Program-made: the position numbers and the translations under genes
Source of the DNA: Candidatus Thermochlorobacteriaceae bacterium
GTDB taxonomy: Bacteria > Bacteroidota > Chlorobiia > Chlorobiales > Thermochlorobacteraceae
Direction of reading: 5' to 3'
Length of the DNA stretch: 64,000 bases
Assembly (NCBI GenBank): GCA_029263855.1
Contig: JAJUFC010000009.1
Location: forward strand, 62,001-126,000
In this document: one piece after another, positions 9,876 to 18,202 of the stretch
How the letters are laid out: each line of letters opens with the position of its first letter
Position numbering within the stretch: the first letter of the stretch is position 1
Notes under the pieces: model-generated
What the model was told of the DNA's origin: nothing
Seen by the model: the letters and a program-made list of their open reading frames with translations, nothing else
Databases searched by the model: none

Positions 9876-9973
9876 AAGTCTGTACTGTGATGTTTATGAT
9901 TATTTTCATCTTGTTCATCAGGCAAATCAAATAAATGAAGGTTAAGACGGTTATATTTTTTCCACTTGCTCAT
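9872..9973 (-). CDS. 33-residue ORF coupled to hsdS, mimics the HsdS start
   Basis: This short frame starts with ATG and ends with a TGA that overlaps the hsdS ATG (ATGA), a classic translational-coupling arrangement. Its first seven residues, MSKWKKY, nearly copy the HsdS start MSEWKKY, and the DNA is likewise duplicated (TTATATTTTTTCCA on the plus strand before both). The middle, NRLNLHLFDLPDEQDEN, is encoded by a degenerate copy of the dispersed repeat (copy E). It may be the relic of a second hsdS gene reduced to its first codons plus repeat, or a working leader peptide. No ribosome-binding site stands out. Expression as a stable protein is uncertain. Confidence 0.45.
   Translation of the reverse strand: MSKWKKYNRLNLHLFDLPDEQDENNHKHHSTDL
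9923..9952 (+). repeat. Dispersed repeat copy E (degenerate)
   Basis: The block AATGAAGGTTAAGAC matches the repeat core at 13 of 15 bases and is preceded by an AAATCAAAT unit, like copies C and D. It lies inside the 33-codon ORF before hsdS. Confidence 0.5.
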
Positions 9974-9974
9974 T

Positions 9975-10766
9975 TTAAGCAGCCGTTTTTAGTTTTCCAA
10001 TATTTTCAGGGGTATGGCGTTTGCTCCAAAGAATAAAATCAGCGTTTTTGCTTCGCAATGCTTCTAAATATTCTTTCTGTATTTCTTTTTCTTCATCGTT
10101 AATTACAGCCAAGCCAATTACCTGTTTGTTGGTTACTCTTTCTCTTACGCTTTTAATATCTTCCCAAGTAAAAAGGAAATTGGGCAGGTTGAGTTTATTA
10201 ATTGTATTGAAAGATTTCAAAACAATTTCCTTTTCACGGTAGGCAATCTGAAAATCAAAGGTAAATTCAAGTCCCGTACTGCCTTTGGAAATAAACTGTG
10301 GTGTGTAAATAATTTGTTGCTCGTCCAGATATCTCTGCACATCTTCTTTGAAAACAGAATCTACCGTATGTTTAGCCATCATATACATATCGTTAATTTC
10401 TGAAATGGCAGAAATGAGGTTGTGTTTCTTTTGGGCGAAATTGTTTTCGGTTGCTTCTACAACAAGCTCACCATTCTGTAATTGAATGCCATAGGTGAGC
10501 AATATTCTTTCAAGCAAGTCTTTTCGCTTGGGTGAACGTGAAATCGGAGAGCCAATCAAATCCAGATTTTTGATGGTAACGCCATCATCGGACATCAAAA
10601 TTTTGCCATTATCTTTTTTGGCATAAACTTCCAATGTATCATTGAACAAACCAATGAAGGGGGTGCTGATAACAGCCCAATTGCTACCTGTTTCGGTAAT
10701 AACGGCAGTGCGTCCTTTCAGGAAGTCGTAGTATTTATCTATCAATTCATTTACCCAATTATTCAT
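9975..10766 (-). CDS. DUF1828/DUF1829 domain protein in RM operon
   Basis: The 263-residue product matches the two-domain DUF1828-DUF1829 family. The N-terminal DUF1828 half carries the ISTPFIGLFNDTLEVYAKKDNGKILMSDDGVTIKNLDL block and the C-terminal DUF1829 half the FDFQIAYREKEIVLKSFNTIN block. The family is scattered in mobile and restriction-associated loci and its function is unknown; a phage or anti-phage role has been suggested only from context. The start codon overlaps the TGA that ends the decayed DUF6978-like gene upstream (ATGA), which shows the two were once translationally coupled. The gene itself appears intact. It lies between hsdM and hsdS. Confidence 0.8.
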   Translation of the reverse strand: MNNWVNELIDKYYDFLKGRTAVITETGSNWAVISTPFIGLFNDTLEVYAKKDNGKILMSDDGVTIKNLDLIGSPISRSPKRKDLLERILLTYGIQLQNGELVVEATENNFAQKKHNLISAISEINDMYMMAKHTVDSVFKEDVQRYLDEQQIIYTPQFISKGSTGLEFTFDFQIAYREKEIVLKSFNTINKLNLPNFLFTWEDIKSVRERVTNKQVIGLAVINDEEKEIQKEYLEALRSKNADFILWSKRHTPENIGKLKTAA

Positions 10767-11277
10767 ATCAGTATAAGATTTATTCTAAATGTGGTTTGCA
10801 AATTTATTATCTCATTGAAGCGGTAAAACGCCTCTAACACATCGGCAGATGTTGTAATGTTTTTCACTGGGAAATTGTCATTCGTTAATGGCAACGCTCA
10901 GTCTAAGGTTGTTTTATATCCTTCCACATAGTAATGTATGTGATGGTCGTGATAATCAAAGAACATTCCTGCAAAGGGATGAAAGATTGCGGGAACTTTA
11001 TCTGTTATTGTTTCAGGATTTTTATGTTGTCCGCTGTAATCAACTCTCAGCAGTCCGATTTTTGCTTCATCTTCAAGCAGATACAACGAAAGTTTGAATT
11101 GGTTCTTTTTGCTTTATCGTAAATGAAAACAAAGTCAGCATCATCAGGCGAAATAAGTGTGTATCTCTGCGTAAATGGAAAAGGTTGGGTAAAGGAAATC
11201 TCATCTTCCAACACACCATTTGTTTCTACCTTTTTTGGCAGTTGTAAAAGATATTGTGCTTGTTCTGTCGTAAACAT
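10763..11277 (-). pseudogene. Decayed DUF6978-like gene (frameshift plus in-frame TGA)
   Basis: Reading from 11277, the first frame gives MFTTEQAQYLLQLPKKV ... FVFIYDKAKRTNSNF and then turns into a nonsense tail that stops at 11047. The frame one step over continues the protein as KLSLYLLEDEAKIGLLRVDYSG ... HHIHYYVEGYKTTLD, then hits TGA at 10900-10898. Past that TGA the same frame stays open as ALPLTNDNFPVKN ... FNEIINLQ until the TGA at 10765-10763 that overlaps the next gene's ATG. In DUF6978-type proteins the expected residue at the internal stop is Trp (WA-PL), so a TGG to TGA change is likely. One frameshift (near 11090-11110, beside an A5 run) and one nonsense codon make this a probable pseudogene. 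It starts 11 bases after the hsdM stop. Confidence 0.65.
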
Positions 11278-11287
11278 GTTCTCTCAA

Positions 11288-12820
11288 TTAAATGGTAAAT
11301 CCGATTTTTGCAAGGTTTTGTTTAATGGCTTCGTCTAATTCTCTTGCTTTCTGCATTTGCTCTTTGAGTGTAGCGGTTAATTGCTGCATTTTTTCTTCAA
11401 ATGCCTGTTCGTCTTCTTCGGCTGCTGCAAAATCAATGTATCTGCCCGGAGTAAGGATGTAATTGTTCTTGCGTACCTCTTCAATAGTAGCACTTTTGCA
11501 AAAACCCGCTTCATCTTGGTATTTCTCCTGATATGCTTTTCCTCTCCAGTTGTGGTAGGTGTCAGCAATTTTAGCAATGTCTTTGTCGGTGAGTTCTCTT
11601 TGCTTGCGGCTTATCATGGTGCCCAATTCCCGTGCATCAATAAAAAGAATCTCATTGCTGCGGTTGCGGAATTTGGTGGTTTCGGTTTTATTGCGAGCCA
11701 AAAACCACAAGCAGGCGGGAATTTGGGTGTTGTAAAACAACTGCGGTGGCAAAGCCACCATGCAATCTATCAAGTCGGCTTCAATCATGGCTTTACGGAT
11801 TTCGCCTTCGGTGGCTGTTTCCGAACTCATACTGCCGTTTGCCAAAACAATTCCTGCTGTGCCATACGGGGCAAGTTTGCTCACAAAGTGTTGCAGCCAA
11901 GCATAGTTGGCATTTCCTGTTGGCGGAATGCCGTATTTCCATTTATGCGTTTCGGCTTTGTTGATATTGTAATCACTCACATTGAAAGGTGGATTTGCAA
12001 GGATATAATCTACTTTCAAATCAGGGAATTTGTCGTTCATCAAGGTGTCGCCCAACTCAATCTTGGCATCAATGCCACGTATGGCGAGGTTCATTTTTGC
12101 CAACTTGTAAGTGGTAGGGTTGCTCTCCTGTCCGAAAATGGAAATTTTCCCTCTGCGGTGTTCGTGCAGTTCAATGAAGCGTTCGCTTTGTACAAACATA
12201 CCCCCGCTACCGCAGCAGCCGTCATACACTCGTTTTTCGGCTTCGGGGGCAAGCATTTCTACCAAAAGTTTTACAATGCTGGCAGGGGTGTAAAACTGTC
12301 CGCCTTTTTTGCCTTCTGCATCGGCAAATTGTCCGAGAAAATATTCAAACACAAAGCCGAGAACGTCTTTGCCTTTTGCGTTGCCGTTCTTGTTTAAGGT
12401 GATAGAACCAATCAGGTCAATGAGTTCTCCGAGTCGTTGTTTGTCGAGAGTGGGGCGGGCATAGTCTTTAGGCAAAACACCTTTCAAAGAAGGGTTGTCT
12501 TTTTCAATGGCATCCATGGCATCGTCAATGTCTTTGCCAATGGTGGGCAGTTTAGCTCTGCTTTGTAGCCATTTCCAACGGGCTTGCGGTGGTACATAAA
12601 ACACTCTTTCGGCAGTGTATTCGTCTTTGTCTTCGGGGTCTGCGCCTGTTTCATGTTTTGTCGCTTCTAATTTTTGAAACAATTCATCAAAAGCATCGGA
12701 AATGTATTTGAGAAAGATTAAACCCAAAACAACGTGCTTATATTCCGCTGCGTCCATGTTGTTGCGGAGTTTGTCGGCGGCTGCCCACAGAGTTTTTTCC
12801 AGTTCTAAATTTTGCGTCAT
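11288..12820 (-). CDS. hsdM: Type I restriction enzyme, methylase subunit (HsdM)
   Basis: The 510-residue product is the N6-adenine methyltransferase subunit. An N-terminal helical domain (about 1-150) precedes the catalytic domain with the SAM-binding motif DGCCGSGG at 200-207 and the catalytic NPPF at 276-279 ([10 protein letters not shown]); the [15 protein letters not shown] block before motif I is typical of HsdM. A C-terminal coiled region (about 460-505) probably contacts HsdS. It is the first gene of the minus-strand island and so carries the promoter, which must lie in the AT-rich 60 bases upstream; no clear consensus is visible there. Length and motifs indicate an active enzyme. Confidence 0.96.
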   Translation of the reverse strand: MTQNLELEKTLWAAADKLRNNMDAAEYKHVVLGLIFLKYISDAFDELFQKLEATKHETGADPEDKDEYTAERVFYVPPQARWKWLQSRAKLPTIGKDIDDAMDAIEKDNPSLKGVLPKDYARPTLDKQRLGELIDLIGSITLNKNGNAKGKDVLGFVFEYFLGQFADAEGKKGGQFYTPASIVKLLVEMLAPEAEKRVYDGCCGSGGMFVQSERFIELHEHRRGKISIFGQESNPTTYKLAKMNLAIRGIDAKIELGDTLMNDKFPDLKVDYILANPPFNVSDYNINKAETHKWKYGIPPTGNANYAWLQHFVSKLAPYGTAGIVLANGSMSSETATEGEIRKAMIEADLIDCMVALPPQLFYNTQIPACLWFLARNKTETTKFRNRSNEILFIDARELGTMISRKQRELTDKDIAKIADTYHNWRGKAYQEKYQDEAGFCKSATIEEVRKNNYILTPGRYIDFAAAEEDEQAFEEKMQQLTATLKEQMQKARELDEAIKQNLAKIGFTI

Positions 12821-12879
12821 GGTTGAGCGTGATGTTAATTGTTGGAGTAATATTTTTTGTTCAGGGATATTTTACAAAA

Positions 12880-12907
12880 AACCAAAAGGCGAGTCTATGC
12901 TCGCCTT
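12880..12907 (-). terminator. Intrinsic terminator after tatA
   Basis: On the minus strand, 24 bases past the tatA stop, an eight-pair stem (AAGGCGAG with CTCGCCTT, loop CATAGA) runs into TTTTGGTTTTTTG. It marks the end of the host transcript, and the restriction island begins immediately beyond it, which is consistent with insertion at an intergenic site. Confidence 0.8.
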
Positions 12908-12931
12908 CCTTCATTTATCCAACAACTACGC

Positions 12932-13189
12932 TCACTTTTTGCCGAGCAGTTCGGCGAGTTTGGCTTTTTCCTCGTCGCTCATTTTGCTGATTTTCTCGGC
13001 GAGTTCGCGGTCTGCGGGCTTTTCGCTGGCGGCGTTTTTGATTTCGTCTTCCAAGCCTTGTTGAGCGCGCTTGAACTCGTTGATGCCTTTGCCCAAGCCG
13101 CGCGCGAGTTCAGGCAGTTTCTTCGCGCCAAAGAGAAGCAGAATGATGATGAAGATGATGAGAAGTTCCTGAAATCCTAATCCGAACAT
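12932..13189 (-). CDS. tatA: Sec-independent protein translocase subunit TatA
   Basis: The 85-residue product has the TatA/E layout: one N-terminal transmembrane helix (about 4-21, with the short FGLGFQE start), a hinge [17 protein letters not shown], an amphipathic helix and a charged tail. The conserved Phe-Gly before the amphipathic helix is present. TatA oligomerises with TatC to move folded proteins across the inner membrane; no tatC lies nearby. It stands alone here, between the T9SS cargo gene upstream and its own terminator. Confidence 0.92.
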   Translation of the reverse strand: MFGLGFQELLIIFIIILLLFGAKKLPELARGLGKGINEFKRAQQGLEDEIKNAASEKPADRELAEKISKMSDEEKAKLAELLGKK

Positions 13190-13230
13190 ACTTCAAAAGC
13201 GTTTAAGTTGAGGACGAATTTACCAAAACC

Positions 13231-16026
13231 TTACTTCACAAACAGCATCTTTTTTGCGCCCAAATACGTTCCCGCCGAGAGCCGATAAAGATACGCCCCC
13301 GACGCAAGCCCATAGCGCGCCACGTCAAACGGAACGGCGTAACTGCCCGCGTCTTGACGCGCATCAACAAGCGTGGCAACCTTTCGCCCCAACACATCAA
13401 AGAGTTCTAACTTGACCGCGCTCGGTTCAGGCAACTGATACTCAATAACCGTCGTGGGGTTGAACGGATTGGGATAATTTTGAAAGAGTTGATATGAAAT
13501 AATTTTCTCAACAGCCGTCGCGGTTGCGGAAAGGTCATAGTCGTGAATTGTGCCGTTCAAATCTACACTGCGAAGCCGATAAGTGTAAGTGCGACCGACT
13601 TCTACCGCATCATCTACAAATTGATACTGCGATTCGGAAAGCGTGGTGCCGTTGCCGCGCAAGCGTGGTTCAGTTTGATAACTTGCAATCTCTTCGCCAT
13701 TGCGTAGCAGAATGAAGCCAAGATTATCTTGCTCGGTTGCCGTGCGCCAAGCAAGTTCAATGCCGCGCGTCGTGGCTATTGCCGTGAAGCCGATGAGCGA
13801 GACGGGAAGCGGCGAATCATCGTCGCCCGAAAAGACCGCCCATTCGCCCGCAAGGACGCTCAATCCGTCAATAGAAACGCTTTTGAGGGTGGGCACGTTG
13901 TCTCGCGTAAGCGCAAGGTTGGTGCGATACGATTCCCACACCGAGCCTGTCCAACGCGCAGGGAAAGATTTGGTTCGATCGAAGTTCGAGCCTTCGCCGC
14001 TTGTAAGCCACTGGAACTGGATGCCAACCGTATCGCCATTGAAATTGAAACTCGGTGCTTGGATTCGATAAATCGTCTGAACCGCGAACGTGCCGTCGCC
14101 CATTCGTCCCGTCGCGGGATTCGAGCCGTCGACTGAGACATTGACATCGCCGCCAACGACGTTCGTCGCCGTAGTAATCGTCAGCGGAAACGCTCTTGCG
14201 CTCGTGCCGACGGGAAAGAGTTTGAAATCGCTCCCTGCGACGCTCTGTCGCAATTTGGCGTTCGTTTGCGTGATGATGTATTCGGTTTCGGGGTTAAGAA
14301 CATTCACGCTACTGCTAACGGTAAGCGTTACGCCGCTTTGCAGGGTGAGTTTGACATTGGGGGCGAGCGAGAGATTGCTGATAGTCGCATCGGCGATGAG
14401 CGTCGCGCCGTCCGTGTCTTGAAGCGTGAGGTTATCGATGGTCAATCCGTCGATTTGAATCGCGGCGGGCGTGGCATTGACTTCGACGAATCCTTCGCCT
14501 TGAATCGTGCCGCTTCCGAGCATATTGCCGTTCACCGTGAGCGTAAAGCCCGCGATGAAGAGCGTCGTGTTTGCGCCAATGTTTAGAGCGGGTTGCGACG
14601 CGCTGGCGGTAACTGCGAAATTGTCTTCAAGGTCAATCGTCCGCGTCGTTGGGCGCGTGAGGGTTGCGATGCGGTTAGCTTGCGTGATGGCGGGCAATGA
14701 GCCTCTTGCCGTGAAGCCTACGGTTTGGTCGCCATTGCGCGAGAACGCATAACTGGCGTTGGCGTTGTAGGTAACCGTTCCGCCGACGCGAATCGTGCCA
14801 TTAACGACGCTTGAATCGCCGTTTATCGTCCCATTAACGCCATTTTGATTGGCGGTGATGAGGGTTGCGCCGCTGTTGAGCGCAAAGTTTGCCGTGCCGC
14901 CCCAACTCGAGACGAAGTTCGTTTCGCTAAATTCAATCGCGCCGCTCACGGTAATCGTGCCCGTGTTGCCCGTGCGCAAGTTCGTGCCCGTTACTTTGAG
15001 CGTATCGCCTGCATTGACCGTTAGGTTAAAGACATCGACAGGATTTGAACCTGAAAGCGTGATGACGCTATCGATGGTGAAGTTCAAGGTGTTGCCGAAA
15101 GAGGGATTCGCGTTCATCGTGCCGTTGTTGACAATGCTTCCCGATGCGCCCGTCATCGTGATGATTCTATCTCCTGACACCGTTGTTTGACAACTGCCTT
15201 CGGTTCGGAGGCTGTTTTGAATGGTCATATTCGCGCTGACAGTGGAAGTTTGGTTGTCGGCGGTGGTTACGTCAAAAAACGTCGTGCCGTAATCATTAAC
15301 GACGTCTGTTGCGCGTTGATTGATGTAGCAAAGTCGGGAAAAGGGCGGCGTGCTCTCGCCGTCGTTGGTGTTGGCGATGTCGAAGTAAAGCCGCGCCGTC
15401 AGGTTGAGTTTGTCGGAGAAATCATCATCAAGAGAAAAGCGAGACAATCCGCCGTAAGGGTCAGAGCCGTTGAGATAAATGAATACGCGAAACGCCGTCG
15501 GTCTGCCGCTTCCCGTGATGATTGACCACGCGATGCGAACTTCTTGAACGGTTCCCGACGAGAAGTCGCTGATAGATGGGCTGTTGTCGACATTCGCGTT
15601 CCAGCCGCCTGTGAGGTTGTTGGTGCGATGTTGGTTGTAGAAGTTTCTGACGAAAGCGACGAAGTTGGCGCGAAAGGGAAGCCGACCATAGTTATTGCCG
15701 TCAAACCCGCCCGGTCCCCCTAATGCGCCATTGGCGTTGCTTCCGCCGTTTGCGGGCGTTTGCGGGTCGGTGTCGATGAAGATGACGATCTCATCATCGC
15801 TCGGATTGCCGTTGCCATCGGTCGCGATGAATAGGTCGGTGTTGTTCCAAGTCAGATACCAATTTCGCGCGCCATCGTTGTAGCGGTTGAATCCCAAAGA
15901 ATGATTCCCATACTCTCCCGCGCTGATTGTGCCATCAACTGTGGGCGTGTTGAATTGGGCAAAAGTCGGAAGCGACGCCGTTGAGAGGCAAAAGGCGAGC
16001 AGCAGGCGGCTGAATGTTTTTGTCAT
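13231..16026 (-). CDS. Secreted protein with T9SS type A sorting domain
   Basis: From MTKTFSR the product has 931 residues; an in-frame ATG 9 codons upstream is possible but spoils the signal peptide, which is clear here (RLLLAFCLSTASLPTFAQ). The start of the mature protein, PTVDGTISAGEYG ... WYLTWNNTDLFIATD, resembles the CBM9/DOMON-like surface domain common in this phylum. Residues about 220-640 are low-complexity, Asn/Thr/Gly-rich repeats typical of right-handed beta-helices. The C-terminus carries the type IX secretion sorting domain: NYPNPFNPTTVIEYQLPEPS ... LFDVLGRKVATLV, ending KKMLFVK. The protein should be exported by Sec, then through the type IX system to the surface or medium. 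Substrate or partner is unknown. Confidence 0.88.
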   Translation of the reverse strand: MTKTFSRLLLAFCLSTASLPTFAQFNTPTVDGTISAGEYGNHSLGFNRYNDGARNWYLTWNNTDLFIATDGNGNPSDDEIVIFIDTDPQTPANGGSNANGALGGPGGFDGNNYGRLPFRANFVAFVRNFYNQHRTNNLTGGWNANVDNSPSISDFSSGTVQEVRIAWSIITGSGRPTAFRVFIYLNGSDPYGGLSRFSLDDDFSDKLNLTARLYFDIANTNDGESTPPFSRLCYINQRATDVVNDYGTTFFDVTTADNQTSTVSANMTIQNSLRTEGSCQTTVSGDRIITMTGASGSIVNNGTMNANPSFGNTLNFTIDSVITLSGSNPVDVFNLTVNAGDTLKVTGTNLRTGNTGTITVSGAIEFSETNFVSSWGGTANFALNSGATLITANQNGVNGTINGDSSVVNGTIRVGGTVTYNANASYAFSRNGDQTVGFTARGSLPAITQANRIATLTRPTTRTIDLEDNFAVTASASQPALNIGANTTLFIAGFTLTVNGNMLGSGTIQGEGFVEVNATPAAIQIDGLTIDNLTLQDTDGATLIADATISNLSLAPNVKLTLQSGVTLTVSSSVNVLNPETEYIITQTNAKLRQSVAGSDFKLFPVGTSARAFPLTITTATNVVGGDVNVSVDGSNPATGRMGDGTFAVQTIYRIQAPSFNFNGDTVGIQFQWLTSGEGSNFDRTKSFPARWTGSVWESYRTNLALTRDNVPTLKSVSIDGLSVLAGEWAVFSGDDDSPLPVSLIGFTAIATTRGIELAWRTATEQDNLGFILLRNGEEIASYQTEPRLRGNGTTLSESQYQFVDDAVEVGRTYTYRLRSVDLNGTIHDYDLSATATAVEKIISYQLFQNYPNPFNPTTVIEYQLPEPSAVKLELFDVLGRKVATLVDARQDAGSYAVPFDVARYGLASGAYLYRLSAGTYLGAKKMLFVK

Positions 16027-16068
16027 AGCCATAATGATAGGGCATTTGCGCAAAATATGCGCTTTCGC

Positions 16069-16878
16069 TCACCCTTGCAACATTTTCCAAAACGCGCTTG
16101 TCTTTTCTGCGACCGCTTCGGGCGTTTGCGCCGAGGCAATCGCTTGCAAATACGCTGAGCCAATCACCGCGCCATCGGCGCGTTCCAAAATCCACGCAAC
16201 TTGTTCGCGCTCTTTGATGCCAAATCCTACCACAAATTTTTTTGAGACATTCGCACGCACGCGCTCGAGGTAGGTTTCAAGCTCGCTGTAAGTATTCTTG
16301 TTGGAAAGTTTCGCCGTGCCTGTGGTGGCGTTCACGGCGAGCGCGTAAGAAAAATCCGTCGAGAGCGCGTCAATCGTCTGAATCCGCTCCGGCGATGAAA
16401 CGGGCGAGATGAGAAAGGTCATTGACAGATTGCGCCTTGCGACTTCGCTTCGGAACGCTTCGGCTTCTTCGGGCGGCAGGTCAGGAATGATGAAGCCATC
16501 AACGCCTGCCGATTTAGCATCGTCTAAAAACGCATTCACGCCATATCTCAAAATCGGATTGATGTAGCCCATCAAGATGAGCGCGGCGTTTAATCCTTTG
16601 GCGCGCGCTTCTTGAACGAGCGCGAGGACTTTCTTCAGCGTTGCGCCGTTTTTAATCGCAACTTGCGCCGCTTCTTGAATGGTTCTGCCGTCGGCGAGCG
16701 GGTCGCTGTGCGGCATGCCAAGTTCAATCACATTCACGCCTGCTTCTTCTAACGCAAAGAGTGCTGGAAGCGTCGCATTCGGAACGGGAAACTCGGGCAT
16801 TAAATAAGCGACCAACATTTTGTTCTCCGACTGGCACAGTCGCGAAATGCGATTCTCTACTTGAACCTCTGAAATCAT
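16069..16878 (-). CDS. trpA: Tryptophan synthase alpha chain
   Basis: TrpA cleaves indole-3-glycerol phosphate to indole and glyceraldehyde 3-phosphate, passing indole to TrpB. The 269-residue TIM-barrel shows the two catalytic residues as Glu52 (VIELGMPHSDP) and Asp63 (LADG), the phosphate-binding GFGIKEREQV and the GAVIGSA C-terminal motif. Length is normal. No other trp gene is beside it; the start overlaps the upstream hypothetical gene by 4 bases, so the two are co-translated. Confidence 0.96.
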   Translation of the reverse strand: MISEVQVENRISRLCQSENKMLVAYLMPEFPVPNATLPALFALEEAGVNVIELGMPHSDPLADGRTIQEAAQVAIKNGATLKKVLALVQEARAKGLNAALILMGYINPILRYGVNAFLDDAKSAGVDGFIIPDLPPEEAEAFRSEVARRNLSMTFLISPVSSPERIQTIDALSTDFSYALAVNATTGTAKLSNKNTYSELETYLERVRANVSKKFVVGFGIKEREQVAWILERADGAVIGSAYLQAIASAQTPEAVAEKTSAFWKMLQG

Positions 16879-17492
16879 GTTTGAATGACTGGTTTAACGG
16901 TTTGATAAAATTTCTTGGCTTCGTTTAGCACCCTTTGTTCATCGGAAAGAATAGTCGGTGAAAAACGTCTCATCAATTTGATGAATGGCTGGTCGCGACG
17001 GAGAAGGTCGACTTTGTTTTCTTTTGTGAGCAAGAGGGCGGCAGGCTCGCGCCAATCCCACACATCGTCAATGCCGAAGTAAAGTGCCGCATTGTAGAGC
17101 GAATCGTAGTGCCGTTCAAAGTTTGTGCGATAGTGCTCGAGATGTTCGCCCGCCACAATCATTGAGAAGATAAGCGAATGTCCATACCAAAAGAGCGTGC
17201 GAAACGTGAAGATACTTTCTTTGCTGAACTGCTTTGGGAAATCGAGCATCACGTAGGGGTAGCCTTCGTAGTTTTCGCCTTTGGCAATTTGTCCTTTGAG
17301 AAAGTCGGTTGTGCTTGGCGCGAGCAACTCTTGCGGACGAATTTCCTCGAGCAAGGTTTTGCGAATTTGCTCCATTACATATTTGAGTTTTTCTGTGGCG
17401 CGCGTTTTTTGTTCAAAGAAGTATGGGTTTGAAAGCAGGGCGATTTCATCTGCAAAAAATATCGACATGGGCGGTATAGATAGATGGCTCAA
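16875..17492 (-). CDS. Conserved-looking hypothetical protein upstream of trpA
   Basis: The 205-residue soluble product is not one I can name. It has no signal peptide or membrane segment. It is rich in aromatic residues, with a central YEGYPYVMLDFPKQFSKESIFTFRTLFWYGHSLIFSMIVAGEHLE stretch and a VWDWREPAALLLT segment, suggesting a compact alpha/beta fold. An internal ATG 8 codons in (MSIFFADEI) is an equally good start. It overlaps trpA by 4 bases. Its function cannot be guessed from tryptophan synthesis alone. Confidence 0.65.
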   Translation of the reverse strand: MSHLSIPPMSIFFADEIALLSNPYFFEQKTRATEKLKYVMEQIRKTLLEEIRPQELLAPSTTDFLKGQIAKGENYEGYPYVMLDFPKQFSKESIFTFRTLFWYGHSLIFSMIVAGEHLEHYRTNFERHYDSLYNAALYFGIDDVWDWREPAALLLTKENKVDLLRRDQPFIKLMRRFSPTILSDEQRVLNEAKKFYQTVKPVIQT

Positions 17493-17563
17493 AGTTTTCG
17501 AGGTTTCGGTGAATTTATCACATCGCAGGCTTTGTTGTATCTTTTCACAAATTTGCTTCGACC

Positions 17564-18202
17564 ATGCTCACCATCAACGAAATTTTTTACTCCATTCAGG
17601 GCGAATCGTCGCGCATGGGCTTGCCGTGTGTGTTCGTGCGCCTGACCGAGTGCAATTTGCGATGCACCTATTGCGACACTGAATACGCCTTCTACGAAGG
17701 CAAAGAACGCACGATTGAAAGCATCATCGACGAAGTGCGCACCTACAACTGTAACTTGGTGGAAATCACGGGCGGCGAACCGTTGCTTCAAGAGCCTGTG
17801 TATGAACTCATGACGCGCCTGTGCGATTTAGGCTACGAGGTGATGCTTGAAACTTCGGGCAACATTTTGACCGATAGAGTCGACGCGCGCGCACGCAAAA
17901 TCATCGATATGAAAACGCCTTCGTCGGGCATGCTAAAACACAACGACTATCGCAACCTTGAACTGCTCACAGCCAACGACGAAATCAAATTCGTTATCGG
18001 CTCTCGCTTAGATTACGATTGGGCAAAAACGGTTATCGCAGAATATGATTTAACCAAAAAATGCACGGTGCTGTTCTCCGTTGTCTTCGGCGAACTCGCG
18101 CCGCAAGACCTTGCCGAATGGATTTTATCTGACCGTCTTCGTGTGCGATTTCAGTTGCAACTGCACAAATACATCTGGACTCCCGAAACACGCGGCGTAT
18201 GA
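17564..18202 (+). CDS. queE: 7-carboxy-7-deazaguanine synthase
   Basis: QueE is a radical-SAM enzyme that converts 6-carboxy-tetrahydropterin to 7-carboxy-7-deazaguanine in the queuosine pathway. The 212-residue product begins LTINEIFYSIQGESSRMGLP, the typical QueE start, with the cluster ligands Cys30, Cys34 and Cys37 (CNLRCTYC) and the SAM-binding ITGGEPLLQ at 68-76. The residues between Cys34 and Cys37 are Thr-Tyr, normal for the family. No other queuosine genes are near. Its stop overlaps the start of the dipeptidase gene (ATGA). Confidence 0.95.
   Translation: MLTINEIFYSIQGESSRMGLPCVFVRLTECNLRCTYCDTEYAFYEGKERTIESIIDEVRTYNCNLVEITGGEPLLQEPVYELMTRLCDLGYEVMLETSGNILTDRVDARARKIIDMKTPSSGMLKHNDYRNLELLTANDEIKFVIGSRLDYDWAKTVIAEYDLTKKCTVLFSVVFGELAPQDLAEWILSDRLRVRFQLQLHKYIWTPETRGV

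Noticed and set aside
11381-12397. Long 338-codon open frame on the plus strand opposite hsdM
   Set aside because: It is the antisense of a gene with full HsdM motifs, has a Phe/Cys-rich composition and no family similarity.
15187-15525. 112-codon plus-strand frame opposite the T9SS cargo gene
   Set aside because: Overlaps a signal-peptide-bearing gene with a sorting domain on the other strand; the frame is a by-product of the repeat-rich sequence.
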